Positions 1 through 8,629 of a stretch of DNA of 64,000 nt are shown here, in pieces. A model generated the notes under the pieces. It was not told where the DNA came from. It did no database searches and saw nothing but the letters and a program-made list of their open reading frames with translations. Each line of letters begins with the position of its first letter. Positions within the stretch are counted from its first letter, which is position 1. The position numbers were made by a program, and so were the translations under genes. The stretch comes from Kibdelosporangium aridum (GTDB lineage Bacteria > Actinomycetota > Actinomycetes > Mycobacteriales > Pseudonocardiaceae). The stretch lies in contig NZ_FWXV01000017.1 of the NCBI RefSeq assembly GCF_900176515.1, positions 1 to 64,000 of the forward strand, read 5' to 3'.

Positions 1-696
<696 letters not shown>

Positions 697-732
697 TCAA
701 GTCCACCACCGCGAGGTAGGTAGCAGAACACC

Positions 733-768
733 CACTGCGCCCCAGGGAGTTTTCCCTGGGGCGCAGTG
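733..768 (+). terminator. Strong hairpin terminator of groEL
   Basis: Perfect 16-bp inverted repeat CACTGCGCCCCAGGGA / TCCCTGGGGCGCAGTG with a 4-base gttt loop. There is no U-tract, which is usual for actinomycete terminators. Confidence 0.85.
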
Positions 769-862
769 CTGTGTGGACACGAAACCACGCTGGATAGCAG
801 GCATGCGTGCCCAGGCTGGAAGCCAGGCATGCGAAACCAGGCCGCAAGGCGGGGCCACGCCG

Positions 863-1729
863 TCACTTCGGCGCGGGAACCGCTTTCTCCGCGGCGCGGC
901 TCACCTCTTCCCAACCGGCCCATGTATCCATGCGCTGCTTGGCGATGTCGAAGGCGAGGTCGTAGACCATGCTGCCGAGCAACAGCCGTAGCGGCGGGTC
1001 GTCGCTGGCGACCAGCTTCATCATCGCCTCGGCGGCCAGCTGTGGCTCGCTGTCGATCGATCCTTCCGCCCACTGCTTCGCCAACTCGTCGCGCAGCGAG
1101 TCGTAGCTGGGGTTCGGGACTGTAGCCGTACTGCTGGTGTAGAGGTCCGTCCAGTAGCCACCTGGCTGCACGATGGTGACTTTCACGCCGAACTGGGCGG
1201 CCTCGGCGGCCAACGCCTCACTCATGCCTTCCAGCGCGAACTTGCTCGCACTGTAGAGCCCGGTGCTGGGGAAGCCGCCGAGCCCGCCGATGCTGGAGAT
1301 CTGCACGATGTGTCCGCTGCCCTGTGCCCGCAGTTGCGGCAGGACGGCTTGGCTGACCCAGAGTGCGCCGAAGAAGTTGACCTCCAGTTGGGCGCGGGCC
1401 TGGGTTTCGGTGAACTCCTCCACCATTCCGGCGAACAGTGCCCCGGCGTTGTTCACGACGACGTCGAGCCGGCCGAAGTGCTGGACTGCCTTGGCGACCA
1501 CGTCGAAGACCGCCGCGCGGTCTGTTACGTCGAGGCGTAATGCCAGCAGGCGGCCCGGGTGCCTGGCCACGAGGTCGTCGAGCGGTGAGACATCACGTGC
1601 CGCGCCGACAACTCGGTCGCCCGCCGAGAGCGCGGCCTCGGTGAAGGCGCGGCCGAGACCGCGGCTGGCCCCGGTGATGAACCAGACCCGGGATCCGTGA
1701 GATTCGGTAGCGCCTGAGGTTTCCATCAA
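863..1729 (-). CDS. Short-chain dehydrogenase/reductase (SDR)
   Basis: Classical NAD(P)-dependent SDR of 288 residues. Near the N-terminus is the dinucleotide-binding TGASRGLG motif, then the NNAG motif, a catalytic Ser in ISSIGG, and the YSASK Tyr/Lys pair; VQPGGYWTD follows the active site as usual. Substrate cannot be told from sequence. The gene is divergent from the TetR gene at 1846, and two related palindromes lie between them, so it is probably repressed by that TetR. The ATG at 1729 or the second ATG beside it may start translation. Confidence 0.9.
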   Translation of the reverse strand: MMETSGATESHGSRVWFITGASRGLGRAFTEAALSAGDRVVGAARDVSPLDDLVARHPGRLLALRLDVTDRAAVFDVVAKAVQHFGRLDVVVNNAGALFAGMVEEFTETQARAQLEVNFFGALWVSQAVLPQLRAQGSGHIVQISSIGGLGGFPSTGLYSASKFALEGMSEALAAEAAQFGVKVTIVQPGGYWTDLYTSSTATVPNPSYDSLRDELAKQWAEGSIDSEPQLAAEAMMKLVASDDPPLRLLLGSMVYDLAFDIAKQRMDTWAGWEEVSRAAEKAVPAPK

Positions 1730-1742
1730 TATCCCTTCGTTG

Positions 1743-1817
1743 ACGAGACGAACCGTTCCGTCTCGTTATGTGAGGCAATCTAAGGCGCCCGCGGACGGTT
1801 GTCAAGACGGACCGTCT
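1743..1817. promoter_or_regulatory. Two related palindromic operators between SDR and TetR genes
   Basis: At 1743-1766 ACGAGACG and CGTCTCGT form perfect 8-bp arms with an 8-base spacer. At 1805-1817 AGACGG-A-CCGTCT is a second perfect dyad. The 9-mer CCGTCTCGT occurs in both (1758-1766, 1812-1820). One site sits just upstream of the SDR start and the other 28 bases before the TetR start, the layout of autoregulation plus repression of the divergent gene. Confidence 0.75.
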
Positions 1818-1845
1818 CGTCTCATGCCCTGTTAGAGTCGGGCAC

Positions 1846-2466
1846 GTGCCTCAGAAGGTCACCCCCGACGCCAGTCGCCGCAGCGAGACCGCGCGGCGAG
1901 CCATCCTTGCCGCTGCCCTTGACCTGGTCGGCGAGGTCGGATACGCGAAACTCACGATCGAGGGCATCGCCGCGGCCGCAGGCGTCGGCAAACAGACGAT
2001 CTACCGCTGGTGGCCGTCGAAGGGCTCGCTGCTCTTCGACGCCTTCCTGACGCTCGCCACCGACGGACAGGAGGACCAGGCCGCGGCCCTGCCCGACACC
2101 GGCGACGTAATGGCCGACCTGAAGATGGTTCTGCGCGCCACCGTCGCCGAACTGAACGAGCCGCGCTACGACCAGCCCATGCGCGCCTTGCACACCGAGA
2201 TCGTCCACGACCCCGCGCTGGCGGCGGACTACGCCAAGCGGCTTGACGAGCCGATGCGGGAGTTGAAGAAGGATCGTCTGCGAGCCGCCCAGCGGGCCGG
2301 GCAAGTGGCTGAGGACGTCGACCTCGACGTGGCCGTCGACATGTTGTTCGGGCCGATCCTCAACCGGTGGCTCCAGCGCACCGGCCCGCTGACGCCCGAA
2401 TACGCCGACCGGGTGGTGGAGACCGCGCTGCGCGGCCTGCAACCGCGCAAGGCTGAACAGTTCTAA
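1846..2466 (+). CDS. TetR/AcrR family transcriptional repressor
   Basis: 206 residues. The N-terminal helix-turn-helix covers about residues 15-60, with RRAILAAALDLVGEVGY leading into AAAGVGKQTIYRWW, a typical TetR recognition helix. The C-terminal ligand domain has no diagnostic residues. GTG start. It is divergent from an SDR and two matching palindromes fill the gap, so the likely targets are itself and the SDR, released by a small molecule that the SDR may metabolise. That last point is inference. Confidence 0.92.
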   Translation: MPQKVTPDASRRSETARRAILAAALDLVGEVGYAKLTIEGIAAAAGVGKQTIYRWWPSKGSLLFDAFLTLATDGQEDQAAALPDTGDVMADLKMVLRATVAELNEPRYDQPMRALHTEIVHDPALAADYAKRLDEPMRELKKDRLRAAQRAGQVAEDVDLDVAVDMLFGPILNRWLQRTGPLTPEYADRVVETALRGLQPRKAEQF

Positions 2467-2469
2467 GTG

Positions 2470-2494
2470 GACACTTGTGCACGGCGCAAGTGTC
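2470..2494. terminator. Convergent hairpin
   Basis: GACACTTG / CAAGTGTC with a 9-base loop lies between the TetR stop and the opposing membrane-protein stop, overlapping the latter. Confidence 0.6.
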
Positions 2495-2810
2495 AGGCGG
2501 CGATGACGACCATCAGGATCACTGTCGCGAGCGCGCCGAGGATCAGCGTGCCGCAGCCGAGCGACAAGATCTTGCCCATTCCCTTGACCCGCACCGAAAC
2601 GATCGCTGCCCCGACGGCCGCGGCGATCGGCACCATCGCGCACAAGATCAGCGCGCCTGTGCTCGGTCGGGAAGGTGTGCCGAGCACCGTCGCCAGGATC
2701 TCGGTGGCGAAGAACGCGCTGAAGGCACCCACTGTCGCCAGGCCGAACGCGCACAGCAGGACGATCAGCCGCGCTGCACCGGTGTTGGGGGAGGGGCCTT
2801 CGTCGTCCAT
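2493..2810 (-). CDS. Small membrane protein of unknown function
   Basis: 105 residues with three predicted membrane segments at about residues 13-35, 48-68 and 80-103, separated by a short polar loop and an RVKGMGK basic loop. No catalytic or binding motif is visible and I do not recognise the family. It is convergent with the TetR gene and divergent from the HelD-like gene. Codon use looks normal for the window, which supports a real gene. Confidence 0.7.
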   Translation of the reverse strand: MDDEGPSPNTGAARLIVLLCAFGLATVGAFSAFFATEILATVLGTPSRPSTGALILCAMVPIAAAVGAAIVSVRVKGMGKILSLGCGTLILGALATVILMVVIAA

Positions 2811-2955
2811 GGGTGCGAGCGTAGCCGTCGATCACGGGCCGGAAAGTGTGTGTTCGCAATTGGTCAGAATTGTTGATACATTGACTCTTCGCGACACAAA
2901 AAATCGACCAACAAAGCTTTGGCCGATGGCATTATTTTAGCGAAGGGAAAGCCGG

Positions 2956-5157
2956 TTGTCAAGCGGGGAAATCGAGCTGGAACAACAGGTCGTTTCGATG
3001 CTCTATGGCCGTCTCGACGAGCTCAGGGCGCGCACTGGCGACCAGTTGGCCAAGGTGCTCAAGCAAACTGGCGGCACCCCGCAGGCCCGCACCGAGCGGG
3101 AAGCGGCCAACGTCATGTATTCGCAGCAGCTCGCTCAGTACAACTCGGTTGAAAACGGGCTCGTCTTCGGTCGGCTTGATTTTGACGATCATTCACACCA
3201 GCACATCGGCCGGATCGGGATCTTCGACGAGGACAACGACTACGAGCCGCTGCTGATGGACTGGCGGGCACCCGCTGCCCGTCCGTTCTACCTCGCCACG
3301 GCCGCCGCTCCGGACGGGGTGAAGCGGCGCCGGCACATTCGCACCAGCATGCGCAAGGTCACGGCGCTCGACGACGAGGTGCTCGACCTCGATGCCGCCG
3401 ATCCGACCCGCCATGAAGGCCTGACCGGTGAGGCCGCGCTGCTCGCGGCCGTCAACGCGAACCGCACCGGCCGGATGAACGACATCGTGCAGACCATCCA
3501 GGCCGAGCAGGACAAGATCATCCGCTCTGGTCTCAACGGAATCCTTGTCGTGCAAGGCGGCCCGGGCACGGGCAAGACTGCCGTCGCGCTACACCGCGCG
3601 GCGTACCTGATGTACACGTACCGCGAGCAGTTGTCCCGGCGCGGTGTGCTCGTTGTCGGTCCGAACGCGACATTCCTGCGTTACATCAGCCAGGTTCTGC
3701 CTTCCCTTGGTGAGACTGGTGTTCTGCTGTCCACGGTCGGCGAGCTGTTCCCCGGTATGCAGCCGGACCGGACCGAATCGGTCGCGGTGGCCGAGATCAA
3801 GGGCCGGATCGAGATGGTCGACGTGCTCAAGGCCGCCGTCCGCGACCGGCAGCGGGTCCCCGACGACTACCTGGAGATCGAGTTCGAGCGCGAGATCCTC
3901 AAGCTGGACAAGAAAACCTGCGTCCAGGCCCGCGCGGTCGCCCGGCGTTCCCGGCGGGTGCACAACAAGGCCAAGCCGTTGATCGTGCCCACCATCCTCG
4001 ACGCGTTGGCGCGCCAGTACGCCGACAAGATCGGCGCGGACCCGTTGGGTGGCGCCAACTTGCTCGAAGAGGCCGACATCGAGGAGATCAAACGCGAACT
4101 GCGCGAGTCGCCCGAGGTTCAGCAGGCCATCGACTGGCTGTGGCCGATCCTCACCCCTCAGGAACTGCTCGAGGACCTGTTCTCCTCACCAGAACTGCTC
4201 GCGTCAGCCGCGCCTGATTTCCCTGAGCTGCAACGGGAACCGGGTGGGTGGACGGTCGCCGACGCGGCACTGCTCGACGAGGCCGCCGAACGGCTCGGCG
4301 TGGACGACACCAAGCAGAAGGCCGCCGACGCACGCAGGCGCCAGGAGGAGATCGATTACGCCAGCGGCGTGCTGGACATCCTCGACCTGGACGACGCGGC
4401 CGATCCCGAGATCCTGATGGCCACCGACCTGATCGACGCGGGCAGGCTGGCCGGGCGGTACGAGGAGGTCGACTACCGCACCGCCGCCGAACGCGCCGCG
4501 GACGACCGGGAATGGACGTTCGGGCACGTGATCGTGGACGAGGCACAGGAGCTGTCCGCGATGGCATGGCGTGTACTGATGCGCAGGTGCCCCAGCCGGT
4601 CCATGACGCTCGTCGGCGACGTGGCCCAGACCGGCGACCCGGCGGGGACAACGGAATGGGGCGCCGCGCTCGAACCATACGTCGAGGACCGGTGGCGCAT
4701 GGAGCACTTGACGGTCAACTACCGCACGCCCTCGGAGATCATGGCCGTCGCAGCGGACGTGCTCGGTCCTGACGCCGACGCGCCCAAGTCCGTCCGCGAT
4801 TCCGGCATGGATCCGTGGCACCGCCAGGTCAGCGACATCGAGGCGCAGCTGCCGGAGATCATCGCCAAGGAGGCGGCCGAAATCGGGGACGGCAGGCTCG
4901 GGGTGATCGTCCCGGCCGGATTCACCGGAGTCCGCCCGGACGTCGACCTGGAAAGCCAGGTCTCGATCCTGACCGTGTGGCAGGCGAAGGGCCTGGAATT
5001 CGACTCCGTTCTGGTGGTCGAACCGGCCAGTATTCTCAATGATTCGCCGCGCGGCGTGAACGACCTTTATGTCGCACTCACCCGGGCCACTCAGCGACTC
5101 GGCGTAATCCACTCAGCCGAATTGCCGGAAAGCCTTTCACGCCTGGTCACGGCATGA
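2956..5157 (+). CDS. helD: HelD-like UvrD/Rep-type NTPase (RNA polymerase recycling factor)
   Basis: 733 residues. HelD proteins use ATP to strip RNA polymerase from DNA and recycle stalled complexes; some actinobacterial relatives (HelR) also displace rifamycins. The N-terminal arm (residues 1-60, LYGRLDELRA) matches the family's coiled secondary-channel arm. Walker A GGPGTGKTA is at about 201, Walker B VDEAQ at about 527, and superfamily 1 motifs QAKGLEFD and YVALTRA are near the end. A TTG start at 2956 is favoured by GAAGGGAAA upstream. The 5' region is unusually AT-rich for this window. I see no rifamycin-associated palindrome upstream, so a housekeeping role is more likely than inducible drug resistance. 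Confidence 0.92.
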   Translation: MSSGEIELEQQVVSMLYGRLDELRARTGDQLAKVLKQTGGTPQARTEREAANVMYSQQLAQYNSVENGLVFGRLDFDDHSHQHIGRIGIFDEDNDYEPLLMDWRAPAARPFYLATAAAPDGVKRRRHIRTSMRKVTALDDEVLDLDAADPTRHEGLTGEAALLAAVNANRTGRMNDIVQTIQAEQDKIIRSGLNGILVVQGGPGTGKTAVALHRAAYLMYTYREQLSRRGVLVVGPNATFLRYISQVLPSLGETGVLLSTVGELFPGMQPDRTESVAVAEIKGRIEMVDVLKAAVRDRQRVPDDYLEIEFEREILKLDKKTCVQARAVARRSRRVHNKAKPLIVPTILDALARQYADKIGADPLGGANLLEEADIEEIKRELRESPEVQQAIDWLWPILTPQELLEDLFSSPELLASAAPDFPELQREPGGWTVADAALLDEAAERLGVDDTKQKAADARRRQEEIDYASGVLDILDLDDAADPEILMATDLIDAGRLAGRYEEVDYRTAAERAADDREWTFGHVIVDEAQELSAMAWRVLMRRCPSRSMTLVGDVAQTGDPAGTTEWGAALEPYVEDRWRMEHLTVNYRTPSEIMAVAADVLGPDADAPKSVRDSGMDPWHRQVSDIEAQLPEIIAKEAAEIGDGRLGVIVPAGFTGVRPDVDLESQVSILTVWQAKGLEFDSVLVVEPASILNDSPRGVNDLYVALTRATQRLGVIHSAELPESLSRLVTA

Positions 5158-5194
5158 AAAAGCGCGTGGACGCCGAGGGCTTCCACGCGCTTTT
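5158..5194. terminator. Bidirectional terminator between helD and the 5206 gene
   Basis: Perfect 13-bp stem AAAAGCGCGTGGA / TCCACGCGCTTTT with an 11-base loop. A-tract and T-tract flanks make it work for both convergent genes. Confidence 0.9.
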
Positions 5195-5205
5195 ATCAAA
5201 GCAGA

Positions 5206-5682
5206 TCAGAGCAGCACTGTCGGTGTCACCACGGTTCTGGCCGGTGGTCCGTCCAGCTGGATGATGATCTGTGTCGTCCCCCGCGGAACGCCGTCCAGTA
5301 CGAACCGGCCGCCTTCGTCCGCGGTCGTTTCCTGTGATCCGTGTTCGGCGACGCGCACTTCCACCGAATGCTCGCCGGCGGGCACGAGCCAGCCATCGAT
5401 CCGGTTGTTCTCGCCGATCCTGGTCAGGTTGATCATCACGGTCAGGTCGCTCACCGTGAACGTGATGGTCCCCTGGTCGCCGCCGCGCACTCCGGCGAGT
5501 GAGTCGGCGCGCTCCCACCGCGCGACCTCGACATCCAGGTCCTCGAGCGCGATCGCGAACTGGATGCGCTCGACCAGGCCGGCAGGCGGCGGATCGAACT
5601 CGTCGATCATTCGGTCCAGGTCGGCCAGCAGGGTCTCGTCGTCGGGATACGCCTGGCCTCCCGTCGGATCGATCTTCGTCAT
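5206..5682 (-). CDS. Regulatory-like beta-sandwich protein paired with ECF sigma factor
   Basis: 158 residues from an ATG at 5682 preceded by AGGGGGCGG. The N-terminal 60 residues are acidic and helical (DDETLLADLDRMIDEF). The rest is beta-rich and resembles the carboxypeptidase-regulatory/Ig-like folds seen in proteins encoded beside ECF sigma genes: DGWLVPAGEHSVEVRV, then GGRFVLDGVPRGT. Its start overlaps the sigma stop (ATGA), so the two are translationally coupled. A role in controlling the sigma factor or acting with it is inferred; there is no membrane segment or zinc anti-sigma motif. The CHAT-protease gene often third in such loci is absent. Confidence 0.8.
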   Translation of the reverse strand: MTKIDPTGGQAYPDDETLLADLDRMIDEFDPPPAGLVERIQFAIALEDLDVEVARWERADSLAGVRGGDQGTITFTVSDLTVMINLTRIGENNRIDGWLVPAGEHSVEVRVAEHGSQETTADEGGRFVLDGVPRGTTQIIIQLDGPPARTVVTPTVLL

Positions 5683-6287
5683 CCGCCGCCCCCTTCGGTG
5701 TCCAAGAGCTCCCTCAGCGTGTTCAAGCACCGGCCCCGCGTCGGTCCGATGCTGCCACGCTTCATCTGCATAGCCTCGGCTACCAGGCGATATTCGCTAC
5801 GACCGGCCAGTACGGTCAACCGCAGCAGCTCCTGGCACTTCTCCGGCAACTCGCCGAACGCGCGCCACAACCGTGTGTCACGGTCCACGCGCAGTGCTTC
5901 GTCTTCGGGTTGCGGCTGGGTGCTGGTCAGCTGCTCGGCCATCTCATCGGTGAGCGGCAGGTCGTTCGCGCCCTTGGTACGTACCCGCTGAGCTTCCCGG
6001 CGGGTGGTGGTGATCAACCAACCGGCCAGCGCCTTCGGCTCGGTCAGCGAGTGGAGGTGGCTGAACAACGCCAGCCAGACGGTCTGCACGACGTCCTCAG
6101 CGGTGGTGCGGTCAAGCCCGTTGCCCCGCGCGACATGCCAGACCAACGGGGTGAGGTCCTTGACCAGAGTCGACCGCGCGATCAGGCTGCCCGCTCTCGC
6201 GGCGTGCATGCACGCCGCGTAGCGCTCAGCGCCCTGCAGACCCTCCCATGGCGGGTCAGCTTCCGCGGTTCGAACATCAGTCACCAC
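5679..6287 (-). CDS. ECF-type RNA polymerase sigma factor
   Basis: About 202 residues from one of two adjacent GTG codons (6287 or 6284). Region 2 covers about residues 30-100, with DLTPLVWHVARGNGLDRTTAEDVVQTVWLAL written as usual for this group, and ends in WLITTTRRE. Region 4 is at about 145-195, with LPEKCQELLRL and a helix-turn-helix around SEYRLVAEAMQMKRGSIG. A much longer frame exists upstream but has no homology and covers a hairpin, so the GTG start is preferred. The downstream partner gene is coupled by ATGA. Being soluble and without a visible anti-sigma factor, it may be controlled by expression level or by its partner. Confidence 0.9.
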   Translation of the reverse strand: MVTDVRTAEADPPWEGLQGAERYAACMHAARAGSLIARSTLVKDLTPLVWHVARGNGLDRTTAEDVVQTVWLALFSHLHSLTEPKALAGWLITTTRREAQRVRTKGANDLPLTDEMAEQLTSTQPQPEDEALRVDRDTRLWRAFGELPEKCQELLRLTVLAGRSEYRLVAEAMQMKRGSIGPTRGRCLNTLRELLDTEGGGG

Positions 6288-6724
6288 GCCCACCCCATTC
6301 CGGGTGTCGTCCTTCAGCTGGCGACGGAAGTATCGCGACCTTCGTGAAGTACATGAACGGCGAGATCCTGTCTGGATACATAACTCACCCGAATGGACTA
6401 GCGACCGAGAACGTAACGGCGTCCTCGAACGGACCGTGATCAAACCGCTCATGATCGGTCGCTCACTTGGCGGACATACCCGCTGATGTGGCGCAGGCCG
6501 GCCATGGCGAAAACCCATGGCCGGCCCGCGCCGCCCCCATCCCCCGGTGCCCCCGATTTCCCCTCGGCAAATCCGGTGAGTCTGGTCACCACCCGACATC
6601 TCATTGGGCGTTATCTCCTTGGTAGGGAGACGGTGGCCGGCAACCCCCCTCGTGCTGCCGGCCACCACCTCCGTTGTGCGGCCCCCCTCGGCCCGTCCCG
6701 GTGGCATACATCTCGGTGGCATAC
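6288..6724. other. 437-base non-coding gap with hairpin and short direct repeat
   Basis: No convincing gene. At 6496-6526 GGCCGGCCATGG and CCATGGCCGGCC form a perfect 12-bp stem with a 7-base loop, a probable terminator for the minus-strand pair above, separating it from the sigma operon. Next to the stop of that pair the 11-mer CGGTGGCATAC is repeated at 6699 and 6714. The sigma promoter should lie at about 6290-6480. Confidence 0.65.
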
Positions 6725-7054
6725 CTAGACGATCAGTTGGTCGATCTGCCCGTCGGAGTCCTCGTGGAAATCGACGGGCAAGTTGTCGTGCGTGGCCGCG
6801 CCGGCCAGCAAGGTCATGTGGGTGTGCCCGGACCGGCTGGCCGGTGACAACCGTTTCCAGCCAATGCCGTCGACAAGCACCCAGACGCCGGAAGCGTCCT
6901 CATAGGACCACAAGTCCGAGATGGTGTGACCGATGTGCCAGCCCGACTGCGTCGGCGCCGCAGTCTGCGGGCTCATCGCCGCATCCCCGTATGGCGCCCA
7001 GTCCTCAGGCGTGTCCAGCTCGGCATATGGGCTTGGCACGGGTGGTTGAATCAT
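6725..7054 (-). CDS. Small protein sharing the C-terminal domain of the adjacent papain-like protein
   Basis: 109 residues, start overlapping the preceding stop by one base (TGATG). From about residue 45 it aligns with the last 65 residues of the upstream peptidase homologue: W-x-x-L then the pattern GIGWKRL against NLGWTHL, a Thr/Met-rich stretch (HMTLLAGA against KLAMLTHA), and LPVDFHED against HPVTPFIN, ending in a short hydrophobic strand (QLIV / VQV). The N-terminus is Pro-rich (IQPPVPSP) and possibly disordered. No signal peptide. The family is unknown to me; the shared domain suggests the two bind the same partner or each other. Confidence 0.8.
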   Translation of the reverse strand: MIQPPVPSPYAELDTPEDWAPYGDAAMSPQTAAPTQSGWHIGHTISDLWSYEDASGVWVLVDGIGWKRLSPASRSGHTHMTLLAGAATHDNLPVDFHEDSDGQIDQLIV

Positions 7055-8202
7055 CAGTCCGCCACCTGCACAGTGGAGAGTTCGTTTCCGTTGATGAATG
7101 GTGTGACCGGGTGGCCGCTGGCCCTTGCGTGCGTCAGCATCGCGAGCTTGTTCGTGGTGCTGTGTGGCCCGCCCGCCAGGTGCGTCCAACCCAGGTTCTC
7201 GAGATACGCCCAGCCGTTCGCGTCATTGGCCGTGGCAAAGAGCCTCAGCGCGCGCTGCGCAGGCAACCATGCGCGCAAATGCACTGCCGTACAACCGAAA
7301 ACGGTCGGTCGTGGGCTCGGGTAGTCCTCAATGAAGCACTCGCCGTACGCGATGCGGAAGAAACCGTCCTCGCCCCAGGTGGTGCCCCACGAGTTCTTGG
7401 CGATCCAGCACTGCGAATCATCGTCCCAGCCGATCAACGCGGCGCAGTGCCCGCCGGCGAGTCGATCGGTCGTGTGCTTGTACACGCCGCCGCGGTAATG
7501 GAAGAAGTCGGCGTACACAACGAAACACGTTGCCACCGCGCCATATCCGAAGATGTGCTGCTTGATGGCCGCGGGGTTGCCAGTCAGGTCGGTGACTCCG
7601 GCCGCCTTGGCCAGCCGGTTCGGCCAGTCCGGGTTGGCCGCGCCGGAACCGTTGTCCTGATAGGGGAAGTAGTCCTCGAACGTGACGCCCTTGGTCGCGG
7701 CGTCGTCGAAGAGATCGTCCGGCCACGACCCGGAGTCGCTGGTGTAGCCGCGGGCGCGGGCGTGGCTGTGGAAAAGGTGGGCCTCGGACAGGTCGAGGTT
7801 CAGTCCGGGCGCACCACGCGTGTACGCGGCCGTGGTCTCCAGGGCGGCGAGCGTGCCGAACGAGACCGAAGAACCGCAGCTGCCTTGGTCCTTGACCGAC
7901 GTGACGAAGTCGCGTCCGCTGACTTCCCTGAGATCAAAGGACTTCGGCAACGTCGACGCCGGTGCGGTGGCCGCGACCACTTGCTGCCCAACGGCTTCCA
8001 GTGCCTCGGCCGCCATTCGCTCGGCCTGGCCGGCACGTGCGTCGATGTCTGTCTGCTCCGGCGCGGGCACACCGAGGCGCACTCGCCGTAACCGCTCTGG
8101 CAGGCGGCTCAGCCGGGTCTCACCGACCTGCCATGGATCACCGAACGCGGCCAGCGAGTCGCGGATCGCCGCGATCTCCGGCTCATGCGGTCGGCTCATC
8201 AT
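7054..8202 (-). CDS. Papain-fold (C1) protein with catalytic Cys replaced by Ser
   Basis: 382 residues, no signal peptide. Residues about 80-310 are a papain-family core: QGSCGSSVSF at 106-115, GGHCAALIGWDD with the catalytic-type His at 252, and KNSWGTTWGEDGFF with the Asn at 270. In papain the first motif reads QGSCGSCWAF; here the nucleophile position is Ser112 and the following Trp is Val113, while the oxyanion Gln106 and structural Cys109 remain. It is therefore either a pseudoprotease or a serine variant. An N-terminal helical region (1-80) could be a prodomain. A C-terminal domain (about 318-382) recurs in the next gene. Cytosolic location is inferred. Confidence 0.88.
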   Translation of the reverse strand: MMSRPHEPEIAAIRDSLAAFGDPWQVGETRLSRLPERLRRVRLGVPAPEQTDIDARAGQAERMAAEALEAVGQQVVAATAPASTLPKSFDLREVSGRDFVTSVKDQGSCGSSVSFGTLAALETTAAYTRGAPGLNLDLSEAHLFHSHARARGYTSDSGSWPDDLFDDAATKGVTFEDYFPYQDNGSGAANPDWPNRLAKAAGVTDLTGNPAAIKQHIFGYGAVATCFVVYADFFHYRGGVYKHTTDRLAGGHCAALIGWDDDSQCWIAKNSWGTTWGEDGFFRIAYGECFIEDYPSPRPTVFGCTAVHLRAWLPAQRALRLFATANDANGWAYLENLGWTHLAGGPHSTTNKLAMLTHARASGHPVTPFINGNELSTVQVAD

Positions 8203-8323
8203 GCCTCCAGGTCGAACGGGTCTTCGCTGTCACAAGAGCGAGAGGCCCTGGCCTGGATACACGAAATGCGAAAAATTACTGCGTTGTGGCCTGCGTCACT
8301 GTCGGTGAGTCACCGGCCACTGG

Positions 8324-8539
8324 TCACCAGTCGGGGGTCGGCTCCTGGGGCATCAGGATCCAGCAGATCAGGTACAGGATCGCGCCCGTACCGAAGCCGA
8401 GGATGGTCGCCGCGACGAGCAGGATGCGCAGCAGGGCGGCGTCCACGCCGAGAACGTGTGCCCAGCCGCCACACACCCCGGCCACCATCCGGTCGGTGCG
8501 GCTGCGGCGGAGCTTGCGGGTGTAGATCTCGTTCGTCAT
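8324..8539 (-). CDS. PspC domain membrane protein
   Basis: 71 residues. The motif RMVAGVCGGWAHVLGVDAALLRI is the PspC signature (here split: RMVAGVCGG, then VDAALLRIL), followed by one or two membrane segments at about residues 38-63. PspC domains take part in envelope-stress sensing. The gene is divergent from the MoxR gene, and no other psp gene is near. A soluble tail of eight residues follows the last membrane segment. Confidence 0.9.
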   Translation of the reverse strand: MTNEIYTRKLRRSRTDRMVAGVCGGWAHVLGVDAALLRILLVAATILGFGTGAILYLICWILMPQEPTPDW

Positions 8540-8629
8540 GGTTCAAGGATCCGATTTCGACAGCGTACGGACATCCGGGAACGGCCCTGGCAGTCCCCGG
8601 ATTCGCCGACCCTGACCTACCCTCACTGA

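Noticed and set aside
2811..2955. Possible rifamycin-associated element upstream of the HelD-like gene
   Set aside because: The region is AT-rich and contains only a weak CAATT/AATTG dyad, with nothing like the GC-rich palindrome found before helR genes.
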